Assembly: GCA_016866775.1 (NCBI GenBank) | Contig: VGLJ01000046.1 | Span: 1 to 38,489, forward strand | Source of the DNA: Candidatus Rokuibacteriota bacterium | GTDB taxonomy: Bacteria; Methylomirabilota; Methylomirabilia; Rokubacteriales; CSP1-6 | Direction of reading: 5' to 3' | Length of the DNA stretch: 38,489 bases | In this document: positions 7,186-15,683 of the stretch, one piece after another | Numbering within the stretch: the first letter of the stretch is position 1 | Layout of the letters: every line of letters starts with the position of its first letter | Translations under genes and position numbers: made by a program | Notes under the pieces: generated by a model | The model's input: the letters and a program-made list of their open reading frames with translations, nothing else | What the model was told of the DNA's origin: nothing | Databases searched by the model: none

Positions 7186-8385
7186 ATGTCCCACAGCCGA
7201 TCGACCGTCCTGCTCCTGAACCTGGGCCACGCCATGGACCATCTCTTCCTGCTGATCTTCGCGACGGCGGTCGTCGCGATCGCGCGGGACTGGGGGATGG
7301 CCTGGCCGGACCTCATGCCGCACACCGCGCCCGCGTTCGCGCTCTTCGGGCTCCTGTCGGTGCCGTCGGGCCGGCTCGGCGACCTGTGGGGACGCCGGTC
7401 GATGATGGTGATCTTCTTCGCCGGGATGGGCGTGTCCGCGCTGGTCATCGCGTCCTCGACGGGGCCGTGGCACCTGTTCGCGGCTCTCACCGTTATGGGG
7501 GCGTTCGCGTCCATCTATCACCCGGTCGGCATCCCGATGCTGGTGCAGGGCGCCACGCGGCCCGGCTTCACGATCGGCGTGAATGGGCTCGCGGGGAACC
7601 TCGGGATCGCGGGCGCGGCGATCCTCACGGGCTTCCTCGTGAAGCATCTCGGGTGGCGCGCGGCCTTCGCGGTGCCCGGGCTCGTCTCGCTGGCGTGCGC
7701 CGCGCTGTTCTGGCTCACCGTGCCGCGCGAGGAGATGGCGCCGGCCAAGCGGCCGAAGAAGCAGCTCGACCTGCCGCGCTCGGTCATGATCCGCGTGGTT
7801 CTCGTGATGACGCTCGCCGGCGCGACGAGCAGCATGATCTTCAACTTCACGACGAACGGGAACGGCGCGTTCCTCACCGAGCGCCTGACCGGCATCATCG
7901 AGGACCCGGCTACCCTCGGCGTGCTCCTGGCCCTCGTCTACACGATCGCCTCGTTCGCCCAGCTCGTCGTCGGCAAGCTGATCGACAAGTATCCGCTCAA
8001 GTGGATCTACCTGCCGATCGTCGCCGCGCAGGTGCCGCTCTTCGTCCTCGCCGCGCAGACGAGCGGCTGGCCGCTCTACGCGCTGATGCTCGCCTTCATG
8101 ATCTTCGTGTTCGGCGCCATCCCGTTCGTCGACGCGATGATCGTGCAGTACGTCGACGACCGGATGCGCTCGCGCGTGGCCGGCATCCGCCTCGCGATCT
8201 CCTTCGGCGTCGCGTCGACCGCCGTGTACCTGCTCGGGCCGGTGGTCAAGGGCGCCGGCTTCACGACGCTCCTGCTGCTGATGGCGGGGATCTCGATACT
8301 CACCACGCTCTTCGTCGCGTTCCTGCCGGGGCGCGTCCCGCGCCCCGCGCCGGTGCCCGCGGCCGTCGTGGCTGGAGGCACGTAG
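7186..8385 (+). CDS. MFS transporter
   Basis: This 399-residue inner-membrane protein has about twelve hydrophobic segments. The loop between helices 2 and 3 carries the major facilitator motif A, SGRLGDLWGRRSM. The two halves are joined by a charged loop near residues 180-205 (REEMAPAKRPKKQ). The start is ATG at 7186; the open frame extends further upstream into aroC, but that part has no membrane character. A TAGATT hexamer at 7173-7178 could be a -10 element, which would leave almost no 5' leader. The gene is followed 3 nt later by a cyclase-family hydrolase, so the pair probably imports or exports that enzyme's substrate or product. The transported compound cannot be named. Confidence 0.9.
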   Translation: MSHSRSTVLLLNLGHAMDHLFLLIFATAVVAIARDWGMAWPDLMPHTAPAFALFGLLSVPSGRLGDLWGRRSMMVIFFAGMGVSALVIASSTGPWHLFAALTVMGAFASIYHPVGIPMLVQGATRPGFTIGVNGLAGNLGIAGAAILTGFLVKHLGWRAAFAVPGLVSLACAALFWLTVPREEMAPAKRPKKQLDLPRSVMIRVVLVMTLAGATSSMIFNFTTNGNGAFLTERLTGIIEDPATLGVLLALVYTIASFAQLVVGKLIDKYPLKWIYLPIVAAQVPLFVLAAQTSGWPLYALMLAFMIFVFGAIPFVDAMIVQYVDDRMRSRVAGIRLAISFGVASTAVYLLGPVVKGAGFTTLLLLMAGISILTTLFVAFLPGRVPRPAPVPAAVVAGGT

Positions 8386-8388
8386 CCC

Positions 8389-9336
8389 GTGAGCGAGGAG
8401 GCGCTCAGGAAGATCGCGCTGTCGGTCCGCAACTGGGGCAAGTGGGGGCCCGACGACGAGCTCGGAACGCTGAACTACATCACGCCCGAGCGCATCGCCG
8501 CGGCGGCCCGGCTCGCCACGACCGGCAAGGTGTTCGCGCTCGGCATCCCGCTCGACCGCAACGGGCCGCAGAGCGGCACACGCCAGCGCTTCAATCCGAT
8601 CCACACGATGTTCCGCGACGGCGGCGACGCGCCCAGGACGCCGGAGGACGTGAAGGCGGCGGAGGGCTACGGCGGCTCGGACGACTGGATCGTGATGCCG
8701 CTCCAGTGCGTCACGCAGTGGGACAGCCTCGCGCACATCTTCTACGAAGGCCGGATGTACAACGGCTACGACGCGCGCCTCGTCACGAGCAGCGGCGCCG
8801 CGAAGAACAGCATCTTCAAGACGAAGGACAAGCTCGTCGGCCGCGGCGTGCTGCTCGACGTCGCCCGACACAAGGGCGTGCGGGCGCTCGAGCCGGGCTA
8901 CGCGATCACCGTCGACGACCTCGAGGCGACTGCCGCCGCAGAGAAGGTGGAGGTGCTTCCCGGCGACCTGCTGCTCGTGCGCACGGGCCACATGTCCCGC
9001 TATCTGGACAAGGGTGACTGGAAGCACTTCGACCTCGACCCGTTTCCCGGCGTCTCCATCCACACCGCGCCGTGGATGCACGCGAAGCAGATCGCCGCGA
9101 TCGGCACCGACAACTACGCGGTGGAGGTCCGGCCGTCCGAGATCCCGGGCTTCCGCAATCCGTTCCACGTGGTGGCGATCGCCAACATGGGGCTCACGCT
9201 CGGCGAGATCTTCTTCCTCGAGGAGCTGGCGGCGGACTGCGCGGCCGACGGCCGCTGTGCGTTCCTGCTTGTGGCGCCGCCGCTCCCGGTCGCGCGCGCG
9301 GTGGGCACGCCGATCAATCCGTACGCGATCAAGTAG
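8389..9336 (+). CDS. Cyclase-family (kynurenine formamidase-like) hydrolase
   Basis: The product (315 residues, GTG start at 8389) belongs to the PF04199 cyclase family, metal-dependent hydrolases that cleave amides or lactone-like substrates. It opens with NWGKWGPDDELGTLNYITPE, typical of a large-sized subgroup. The classical HxGTHxD metal motif appears as LQCVTQWDSLAHIFYEG, a variant I recognise in this subgroup in which Gln replaces His. Later conserved segments include GVLLDVARHKGV, LPGDLLLVRTGH and GVSIHTAPWMH. No signal peptide is seen, so it should be cytoplasmic. It is translated just after the MFS gene and probably shares its transcript. The substrate is unknown. Confidence 0.87.
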   Translation: MSEEALRKIALSVRNWGKWGPDDELGTLNYITPERIAAAARLATTGKVFALGIPLDRNGPQSGTRQRFNPIHTMFRDGGDAPRTPEDVKAAEGYGGSDDWIVMPLQCVTQWDSLAHIFYEGRMYNGYDARLVTSSGAAKNSIFKTKDKLVGRGVLLDVARHKGVRALEPGYAITVDDLEATAAAEKVEVLPGDLLLVRTGHMSRYLDKGDWKHFDLDPFPGVSIHTAPWMHAKQIAAIGTDNYAVEVRPSEIPGFRNPFHVVAIANMGLTLGEIFFLEELAADCAADGRCAFLLVAPPLPVARAVGTPINPYAIK

Positions 9337-9352
9337 CGCCAGGAGGCCGTCG

Positions 9353-10483
9353 ATGACGAGGTGGCGCGTCGCCGCAGTGCCGCTCCTGGTCCTGCTGGGC
9401 GTCGGTGGCGCCTCCGCGCAGTCACGCGGCATCGAAGTCCGGGCGACTTCCAGCGGACCTGCGATCAGTGCGTATCGCGACTCGTGGGCGGTGATCATCG
9501 GCATCAACGACTACCAGCACGCGAAGATCCCGAAGCTCCGCGCGGCGATCAACGACGCCAGAGCGGTGGAGCGCACGCTCGTCGCGCAGGGCTTCCGGCG
9601 CGAGCGCATCGTCACGCTGACCGACCGCGAGGCCACGAAGGCCGCGATCGAGCGCGTGCTCGGTGACCAGCTCCGGACCCAGCTCGGGGAGGACGACCGG
9701 CTGCTCGTGTTCTTCGCAGGCCACGGGATGACCGTGCGCGTGAAGAACGAGGACGAAGGCTACCTGCTGCCCGTCGACGCGGACCCCGGCCAGCTCTACT
9801 CGACGGCGATCAGCATGGACGCGCTGGGCCGGCTCTCGCGGCGCCTGCCGGCGAAGCACGTCCTCTACGTGGTCGACGCGTGCTACTCGGGCTACGCGGT
9901 GTATCGGCCGCGCTCCGTGACGAGCGAGCTGCTCGAGGAGATGGTCCGCAAGCCGGCGATCCAGATCCTGGCGGCCGGGCGCCACGGCGACGAAGCGCAG
10001 GAGCGCCGCGGCAACGGCGTGTTCACCGAGGTGTTTCTGCGCGGCATCCAGGGCGGCGCGTTCCAGTCCGGCAAGGGCTGGCTCGCCTCCGACGAGCTCT
10101 ACACGTGGGTGCGCGAGCGCGTGTACGCCGAGTCGTCGAAGCTGCAGCTCCCGCAGTTCGGCAACCTCCACGGCGAGGGCCAGTTCGTGTTCGTCAAGCC
10201 CCCGTCGGCGGTCGCGCCGAAGGTCTTCGAGGAAGCGCGTGTCGGCGCGCTCGCGCTCGCCAGCCGAACCGCGGGCGTCGAGATCTGGGTCGGCGACAGA
10301 CAAGCTCAACGCGGCCATGAGCGTCAAGGCCACGACGCCGGTCGGGGCCTACGCGTCGGGGAGCAGCCCCTACGGCGTCCACGACATCGCCGGAAACGTG
10401 AACGAGTGGGTCCAGGACTGGTATGCAGCGGACTACTACGCGAACGCTCCCGCGAAGAATCCCACCGGGCCTTCGCACGGTGA
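9353..10483 (+). CDS. Secreted caspase-like (peptidase C14) protein, damaged at its 3' end
   Basis: The ATG at 9353 opens a signal peptide (AAVPLLVLLGVGGASAQ). A caspase fold follows from about residue 43: SWAVIIGINDYQ, the catalytic His in LLVFFAGHGM near residue 124, and the catalytic Cys in YVVDACYSGYA near residue 176. A PEGA-like strand pair starts at about residue 295 (VGALALASRTAGVEIWVGD). At roughly 10300 the sense breaks down: this frame continues into an Arg-rich string, while the next frame encodes the end of a formylglycine-enzyme-like domain. Related proteins join caspase, PEGA and FGE-sulfatase domains, so I infer a deletion plus frame change that removed most of the last two. 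The protease domain itself looks intact. Confidence 0.75.
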   Translation: MTRWRVAAVPLLVLLGVGGASAQSRGIEVRATSSGPAISAYRDSWAVIIGINDYQHAKIPKLRAAINDARAVERTLVAQGFRRERIVTLTDREATKAAIERVLGDQLRTQLGEDDRLLVFFAGHGMTVRVKNEDEGYLLPVDADPGQLYSTAISMDALGRLSRRLPAKHVLYVVDACYSGYAVYRPRSVTSELLEEMVRKPAIQILAAGRHGDEAQERRGNGVFTEVFLRGIQGGAFQSGKGWLASDELYTWVRERVYAESSKLQLPQFGNLHGEGQFVFVKPPSAVAPKVFEEARVGALALASRTAGVEIWVGDRQAQRGHERQGHDAGRGLRVGEQPLRRPRHRRKRERVGPGLVCSGLLRERSREESHRAFAR

Positions 10484-10613
10484 CCGGAGGTCGATGCGGA
10501 GCAGCGCGTGGATCACGGCGGTCTCACTCGCGCATGCGGCCAGCCGTCTGAACGATCGGCCGACCGCGCGCGCGAACACGCTCGGCTTCCGCTGCGCGAA
10601 AAGCGTCCCCTGA
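10296..10613 (+). pseudogene. Remnant of a formylglycine-generating-enzyme/SUMF1-like domain
   Basis: In the frame one base from that of the caspase gene lies DKLNAAMSVKATTPVGAY, then SPYGVHDIAGNVNEWVQDWY and ANTLGFRCAKSVP. These are the late conserved blocks of FGE-sulfatase domains (G-YDM-GNVWEW, GFR). The N-terminal half of the domain, about 150 residues, is absent, and the usual RGGSW appears as RSSAW. I read this as the 3' end of a former caspase-PEGA-FGE gene left after an internal deletion. Confidence 0.75.
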
Positions 10614-10615
10614 GG

Positions 10616-10852
10616 TCACTCGGGACTCCTGCACGGGATCGCGTGGCGGCCGTGCCGCCGATAGACGCGAAAGTCGGAGTCCGTGGTGAGGACGAGCGAA
10701 CCGTCGACGATCTCGGTCATCCGCACGAGGCACGCGTCGGCGAGGCTGGCCGGGTAACGGGTCCGCTGATCGTCCCGATAACGACGATTGATTTGCCGCA
10801 GGCGCGCCGGGCGCTCACGATGGACGGCATGAAGATGCCAGCGCTCGAGCAC
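10616..10852 (-). pseudogene. C-terminal remnant of a PIN-domain (VapC-like) protein
   Basis: The minus strand encodes PASLADACLVRMTEI followed by VLTTDSDFRVYRRHG, the third and fourth conserved blocks of PIN ribonucleases with their acidic residues. The first half of the domain, including the N-terminal Asp, is missing. The upstream portion runs into the start of the aminotransferase on the other strand. No antitoxin gene is recognisable. It begins directly after the FGE remnant, so 10296-10800 is a stretch of gene debris. Confidence 0.68.
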
Positions 10853-11992
10853 GTCATGCCGATCACGTCACGGCCCGCGGTCGTCATGGTCGAGGGCGCG
10901 GGCTCGCGCCTGCGCGACAGCGACGGCCGCGAGTATCTCGACTTCGTGCAGGGCTGGGCCGTCAACTGCCTCGGGCACGGCCATCCGGCGATCGTCGACG
11001 CGCTGACGACGCAGGCGCGGCGCCTGATCAACTGCAGCCCCTCGTATCACAACGCGCCGATGGCGCGGCTCGCCACGCTGGTCGCGAAGTCGAGCGGGCT
11101 CGACGCGGTCTTCTTCTGCAACAGCGGCGGGGAGGCGAACGAGGGCGCGATCAAGCTCGCGCGGAAGTGGGGCGCGCTCCATCGCGGCGGCGCGTACGAG
11201 ATCGTGACGACGCACGGGAGCTTTCACGGCCGCACGCTGGCGACGATGTCGGCGTCGGGCAAGCCGGCGTTCGCGCCGCTGTTCGAGCCGAAGGTGCCGG
11301 GCTTCGTGAAGGTGCCGCTCAACGATCTCGGCGCGCTCGCCGCCGCGATCACCGACCGCACCGCGGCGGTGATGCTCGAGCCCATCCAGGGCGAGGCGGG
11401 CGTGTTCCCCGCGGACGACGACTACCTCCGTGCGGTGCGCGCGCTGACGCGCGAGCGCGGCGTGCTCCTGATCCTCGACGAGATCCAGACGGGCATCGGC
11501 CGCACGGGCCGCCTCTACGCGTTCGAGCATGCGCACACGCGGCCCGACATCCTCACGCTGGGCAAGGGGCTCGGCGGCGGCGTGCCGCTCGCGGCGCTCG
11601 TGGCGAGCGCCGGCGCGAGCTGCTTCGCCCCCGGCGACCAGGGCGGCACGTTCAACGGCAACGCGTTGATGGCCGCGGTCGGCTGCGCGGTGATGGAGAC
11701 GGTCGATACGCCGGCATTCCTCGCCGAGATCCGCGAGACGAGCGCCTACTTCGTCGAGCGGCTGCGTGCGCTCTCGAGCTGGCTCGGACACGGCGAGGTC
11801 CGGGGGCGCGGCCTGCTCCTGGCGCTCGCGCTCACGCGGGGCGACGCGAGCAAGATCGCGGGTGAGGCGTTCGAGCGTGGCTTGATCGTCAACGCGCCGC
11901 GTCCGGACGCGCTGCGCTTCATGCCGGCGCTGACGGTCAGCCGCGCGGAGATCGACGAGATGCTGGCGCTGCTGGAGCTGTGCCTCGCCTAG
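10820..11992 (+). CDS. Class III aminotransferase, acetylornithine transaminase-like
   Basis: This PLP enzyme of the ArgD/ornithine aminotransferase group has about 390 residues. Seen are DFVQGWAVNCLGHGHP near the N-terminus, the phosphate-binding NSGGEANEGAIKLARKWG, GSFHGRTLATMSASG, LILDEIQTGIGRTGRLYAFE with the cofactor Asp, and the Schiff-base Lys in ILTLGKGLGGGVPLAA. In arginine synthesis ArgD transfers an amino group between N-acetyl-glutamate semialdehyde and glutamate; a catabolic omega-aminotransferase cannot be excluded. The start is uncertain: ATGs at 10820, 10829 and 10835 are all in frame without a strong ribosome site. The stop shares a CTAG with the stop of the opposing gene. 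The PIN remnant overlaps the region just upstream, so its promoter may be derived. Confidence 0.87.
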   Translation: MDGMKMPALEHVMPITSRPAVVMVEGAGSRLRDSDGREYLDFVQGWAVNCLGHGHPAIVDALTTQARRLINCSPSYHNAPMARLATLVAKSSGLDAVFFCNSGGEANEGAIKLARKWGALHRGGAYEIVTTHGSFHGRTLATMSASGKPAFAPLFEPKVPGFVKVPLNDLGALAAAITDRTAAVMLEPIQGEAGVFPADDDYLRAVRALTRERGVLLILDEIQTGIGRTGRLYAFEHAHTRPDILTLGKGLGGGVPLAALVASAGASCFAPGDQGGTFNGNALMAAVGCAVMETVDTPAFLAEIRETSAYFVERLRALSSWLGHGEVRGRGLLLALALTRGDASKIAGEAFERGLIVNAPRPDALRFMPALTVSRAEIDEMLALLELCLA

Positions 11993-14736
11993 CGCGCGCG
12001 TAAAGCGCGCCAGACACGTTCGGGCGTGAGCGGCAGCTCGCGCATCCGTACGCCGGCCAGGCGGGCGAGCGCGTTGGCGATCGCGGGGCTCACCGGGATC
12101 AGGCTGCCCTCGCCGGCGCCCTTCGCGCCGAACGGGCCGCAGCCGTCGGCGTTCTCCACGAAGCGGCACGCGAGCCCGTCCGGCACGTCCTCCGCGCGCG
12201 GCACGCGATAGACGAGCAGCGTCCCGTTGAGCAGGTGACCGTCGCCGTAAACCATCTCCTCGAGCAGCGTGTGGCCGAGGCCCTGCACCACGGCACCCTC
12301 GTCCTGGCCCTCGAGGATCCGCGGGTTGATCGCGCGGCCGACGTCGGCGACCGAGACGTAGCGCTCCACGCGGATGGCGCCCGTCTCCTCGTCCACGCTG
12401 ATCTCGGCGGCGCCGACCGCCATCTCCCAGAACGGCGTGCTCCCGCCGAGCGGCGCGGCGGTGCGGCCCGGCGCGACGATGCCGCGGCCGATCAGCTCGC
12501 CGCCGCTCATCCCGAAGCGGAGCGCGAGGACCTGGGGATAGCCGAGCCGCTGCTTGCCCGCGACGACGGCGCCGTCGTCGAGCCGCAGGTCGCGCGTGGC
12601 GACACCCGTGTGCGTGGTGGTCACGCGGAAGAGCTGCTCGCGCACGTCCTCGGCCGCTTCCATCACCGCGCGCCCGGTCATGGTCGTCGAGCGGCTGGAG
12701 CTCGTCGTCTGATCGTACGGGGTGATCGCGGTGTCGGGCGCGGCGACCGTCACGCGCGCGACCGGCACGGCGAGCACCTCCGCGGCGATCTGCGCCAGCG
12801 CGGTGCGCGCGCCCTGGCCCATCTCCACCGTGCTCGCGAGCACGGTCACGCTGCCGTCGGCGTGCAAGCGGACGATCGCCTCCGAGACGCTCGGCGCGAT
12901 CGACGCCTTGAGCATCGCCGCGACGCCGCGCCCGCGCCCGGCCGCGAGCGCCGAGGTCCACTGGATCGCCTCGCTCGCCCGGCTCAGGCTCTCTTCCAGC
13001 TTGCCGTCGATCGGCGTGTCGCCGGGCGCGAACTCCTCGCCGTGCGCGAGGAGATTCTGGCGCCGGAGGTCGACGGGATCGCGGCCAAGGCGATCGGCGG
13101 CGGCGTCCATCAGCGACTCGAGCGCCCACGCGAGCTGCGGGACGCCGAAGCCGCGGAACGCGCCGCCGGGCGTCGTGTTCGTGTAGACCGCGCGCGCGTC
13201 GAGCGCGAGGTGCGCCACGCGGTACGGACCGGTCGCGGTGTACGTCGCCTTCTGCACGACGCGCGGGCCGATGTCCGCGTAGGCGCCCACGTCGAAGTCC
13301 GCGCGGCAGTCGACGGCGACCAGCGTGCCGTCGCGCGCGAACCCGGCGCGCACGGTCACACGCGAGCTGCAGCGGCGCACGGTCTGGAACGCCTCGGTCA
13401 CCGACGCCGCCAGCCGCACCGGACGGCCGGCGGCGTGCGCGAGCGCGGCGGCGAGCGGCTCGAGCTTCGCGTAGGTCTTGCTCCCGAAGCCGCCGCCGAG
13501 GTGCGGGACCACGATGCGGATCTTCGACAGCGGCGCGTCGAACATCTTCGCGAGCTCGACGCGCACCGAGTACGGGTTCTGCGTCGACGCCCAGACCGCG
13601 AGGCCGCCGGTCTCGTCCCAGGCCGCGAGGGCGGCGTGCGGCTCCATCGCGTAGTGCTGCACGCGCGGGAACAGGAACGTGTCCTCGACGACGACCTGCG
13701 CCCCGGCGAGCGCGCGGTCGACATCTCCTCGGGCGTAGCGGAAGCGGTGGCAGACGTTCGTGCCGGGCTCGGGCTTGAGCGTCGACAGATCGGCGAAGTG
13801 GCCGGCGAGCGGCTGGCCCGTGTGGACGAGCGGCGCGCCGGGCGCAAGCGCCTCCTCGAGCGTGATCACCGCGGGCAGCCCCGCGTAGTCGACGTCGATG
13901 AGCGCGAGCGCTTCGGCCGCGGTCGCCTCGTCCACCGCGACCACCGCCGCCACCGGATCGCCCTCGTAGCGCGCGACGTCGAGCGCGAGGATCGGCCGAT
14001 CGCGGAACGCGGGGCCGAAGTACGGATCGCACCACGTGAGGTCGGCGCCCGCGAGGACGGCGAGCACGCCGGGATGCGCGCGCGCCCGCGTGGCGTCGAC
14101 ACGGCGGACGCGCGCGTGCGGGTAGGGGCACCGCAGGACTTTCGCGTGCGCCATCCCGGGCAGCACGGCGTCCGTGACGTAGCGGGCGCGCCCGGTGACC
14201 TTCTCCCCGCCGTCGACGCGCGGGATCGAGCGGCCCACGACGCGGAAGGGCGACGGAGTGTCGTCGACGGCGGGCGCCACGCGCGCGTGAGCCGCCGTGT
14301 CGATGGCGTCCAGGATCTTGCGGTAGCCGGTGCAGCGGCAGAGGCTGCCGCGCAGGTAGTGGAGGACGTCCTCGCGCCCCGCCATGGGCGAGTCGTCGAG
14401 CAGCGCCTTCGTCGTCAGCAGCATGCCCGACGTGCAGAAGCCGCACTGCACCGCGCCGCAGTCGAGGAACGCCTGCTGGATCGGGCCGAGCCCGCCGTCG
14501 CTCGCGAGCCCCTCGACGGTCTGCACGCTGCGGCCGTCCGCTTCCACCGCGAGGTACGTGCACGCGCTCACGGCGAGGCCGTCGACGAGCACCGTGCACG
14601 CGCCGCACACCTGCGCGTCGCACGAGCGCTTCGCTCCCTTGAGGTCGAGCCGGTCGCGCAGCACGTCGAGGAGGAGCGCGTGCGAGGGCACGTCGAGCTC
14701 GTGCGCGCGGCCGTTGACGACGACGCGCACCGTCAT
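11989..14736 (-). CDS. Xanthine dehydrogenase family oxidoreductase, 2Fe-2S and molybdenum domains fused
   Basis: This 915-residue protein joins two usual subunits. Residues 1-155 hold the plant-type 2Fe-2S cluster (CDAQVCGACTVLVDG) and the second cluster (QCGFCTSG, CRCTGYRKI). From about 180 comes the molybdopterin-cytosine-dinucleotide part, with GGGFGSKTYAKLEP, GGAFRGFGVPQLAW, VEMGQGARTALAQIA and the catalytic Glu in GAKGAGEGSLIP. Such enzymes hydroxylate N-heterocycles or oxidise aldehydes using water as the oxygen source. The fused layout without FAD resembles aldehyde oxidoreductases of the Mop type; here a separate FAD subunit is encoded just upstream with an ATGA overlap, suggesting a complete three-cofactor enzyme. 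The substrate is unknown; purine or N-heteroaromatic oxidation is inferred from the neighbours. Confidence 0.92.
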   Translation of the reverse strand: MTVRVVVNGRAHELDVPSHALLLDVLRDRLDLKGAKRSCDAQVCGACTVLVDGLAVSACTYLAVEADGRSVQTVEGLASDGGLGPIQQAFLDCGAVQCGFCTSGMLLTTKALLDDSPMAGREDVLHYLRGSLCRCTGYRKILDAIDTAAHARVAPAVDDTPSPFRVVGRSIPRVDGGEKVTGRARYVTDAVLPGMAHAKVLRCPYPHARVRRVDATRARAHPGVLAVLAGADLTWCDPYFGPAFRDRPILALDVARYEGDPVAAVVAVDEATAAEALALIDVDYAGLPAVITLEEALAPGAPLVHTGQPLAGHFADLSTLKPEPGTNVCHRFRYARGDVDRALAGAQVVVEDTFLFPRVQHYAMEPHAALAAWDETGGLAVWASTQNPYSVRVELAKMFDAPLSKIRIVVPHLGGGFGSKTYAKLEPLAAALAHAAGRPVRLAASVTEAFQTVRRCSSRVTVRAGFARDGTLVAVDCRADFDVGAYADIGPRVVQKATYTATGPYRVAHLALDARAVYTNTTPGGAFRGFGVPQLAWALESLMDAAADRLGRDPVDLRRQNLLAHGEEFAPGDTPIDGKLEESLSRASEAIQWTSALAAGRGRGVAAMLKASIAPSVSEAIVRLHADGSVTVLASTVEMGQGARTALAQIAAEVLAVPVARVTVAAPDTAITPYDQTTSSSRSTTMTGRAVMEAAEDVREQLFRVTTTHTGVATRDLRLDDGAVVAGKQRLGYPQVLALRFGMSGGELIGRGIVAPGRTAAPLGGSTPFWEMAVGAAEISVDEETGAIRVERYVSVADVGRAINPRILEGQDEGAVVQGLGHTLLEEMVYGDGHLLNGTLLVYRVPRAEDVPDGLACRFVENADGCGPFGAKGAGEGSLIPVSPAIANALARLAGVRMRELPLTPERVWRALRAR

Positions 14737-15680
14737 GCGATCACCGCGTGCGGATAGTGCGGCGCGAGGGCCTCGCGCTCGCCGGTGATCGCGCTCCGCG
14801 CGCGTGCCGCCGCCACCCGCAGCGCTCGGCGCGTGAACACTGCCACCATCTCGCGCTTGTAGTCGGCCGAGCCGTGCATGTCGCCGGCGGGGTCCGACGC
14901 TTCGGCCGCGCGCGCGGCCGCCTCCGCGATGACGTCTTCGAGGCCCGTCAGCGCGCATCCGCGAAGTCGCACCTCGGCGCCGGCCGCGCGCGCGGGGCGC
15001 GGGTTGACGCAGCCGATCGCGACGCGCGCGTCGCTGACACGCGCGTGTCGGTCAGGCGCGCGTGCATCCCCGTGCGCATCGAACGTCAGCACGACCGCGA
15101 TGCCGAGGGCGGGGCGCTCGTGCAGACCGAACTTCACGTACGCCGCCGCGGTCGGTCCCGGCCGCGGCGGAATCGTGACCGACGTCAGCAGCTCGTCGGG
15201 CGCGCGGGCGGTGTCCCACGGGCCGCGCACGAATTCGTCCAGCGGCAGCGTGCGCCGCCCGCGCGGCGACACGAGGTCCACCGTCGCGTCGAGCGCGACG
15301 AACAGCGTCGCCAGGTCGCTGTGGGGATCGGCGAACGCGAGGTTGCCCCCGACGGTCCCGACGTTCCGCACGCGCACGTTCGCGACGTGACGCGCGACCG
15401 AGGCGACGATCGGCGCGCGCTCGTGCACGAGGCGCGCGCGCTCGACGGCCCGATGCGTGACCGTCGCGCCGATCACGACGCGCCCGTCACCGTCGCCGAT
15501 CGTGTCGAGGCCGAGGCGCTTCACGTCCACCAGGTGGCGCGGCCGGAGCAGGCCCTCCTTCATCAGGAGCAAGAGCTCGGTGCCGCCGGCGTAGGCGGCG
15601 GCGTCCTCGCCGAGGCGCGCGAGGAGATCGCACGCTTCCTCGACCGTCCCCGGGCGATGCAGGTCGAAGGGCCGGAGCAT
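14733..15680 (-). CDS. FAD-binding subunit of a molybdenum hydroxylase (CoxM/XdhB-type)
   Basis: This 315-residue protein has the FAD-binding domain of molybdopterin dehydrogenases. The pyrophosphate loop AYAGGTELLLLMKEG, the second FAD site TVGGNLAFADPHSDLATL, and the C-terminal CO-dehydrogenase flavoprotein domain are in the expected order, at the usual length of about 300. It passes electrons from the iron-sulfur domain to the acceptor. Its ATGA overlap with the fused iron-sulfur/molybdenum gene points to a stoichiometric complex. It begins 3 nt after the LLM oxidoreductase, placing all in one transcript. It is the only FAD subunit in the window, although two molybdenum subunits exist. Confidence 0.93.
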   Translation of the reverse strand: MLRPFDLHRPGTVEEACDLLARLGEDAAAYAGGTELLLLMKEGLLRPRHLVDVKRLGLDTIGDGDGRVVIGATVTHRAVERARLVHERAPIVASVARHVANVRVRNVGTVGGNLAFADPHSDLATLFVALDATVDLVSPRGRRTLPLDEFVRGPWDTARAPDELLTSVTIPPRPGPTAAAYVKFGLHERPALGIAVVLTFDAHGDARAPDRHARVSDARVAIGCVNPRPARAAGAEVRLRGCALTGLEDVIAEAAARAAEASDPAGDMHGSADYKREMVAVFTRRALRVAAARARSAITGEREALAPHYPHAVIA

Positions 15681-15683
15681 CGC

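Noticed and set aside
7177-9507. A 776-codon open frame on the minus strand opposite the MFS and cyclase genes
   Set aside because: It is antisense to two well-supported plus-strand genes and its product is dominated by Arg, His and Asp, as expected from the complement of GC-rich codons. No family feature is visible.
10868-14623. A 1251-codon minus-strand open frame and an 840-codon plus-strand frame at 12235-14757
   Set aside because: Both overlap the fused molybdenum oxidoreductase, which has complete motifs in its own frame. The alternatives have skewed, low-complexity composition.
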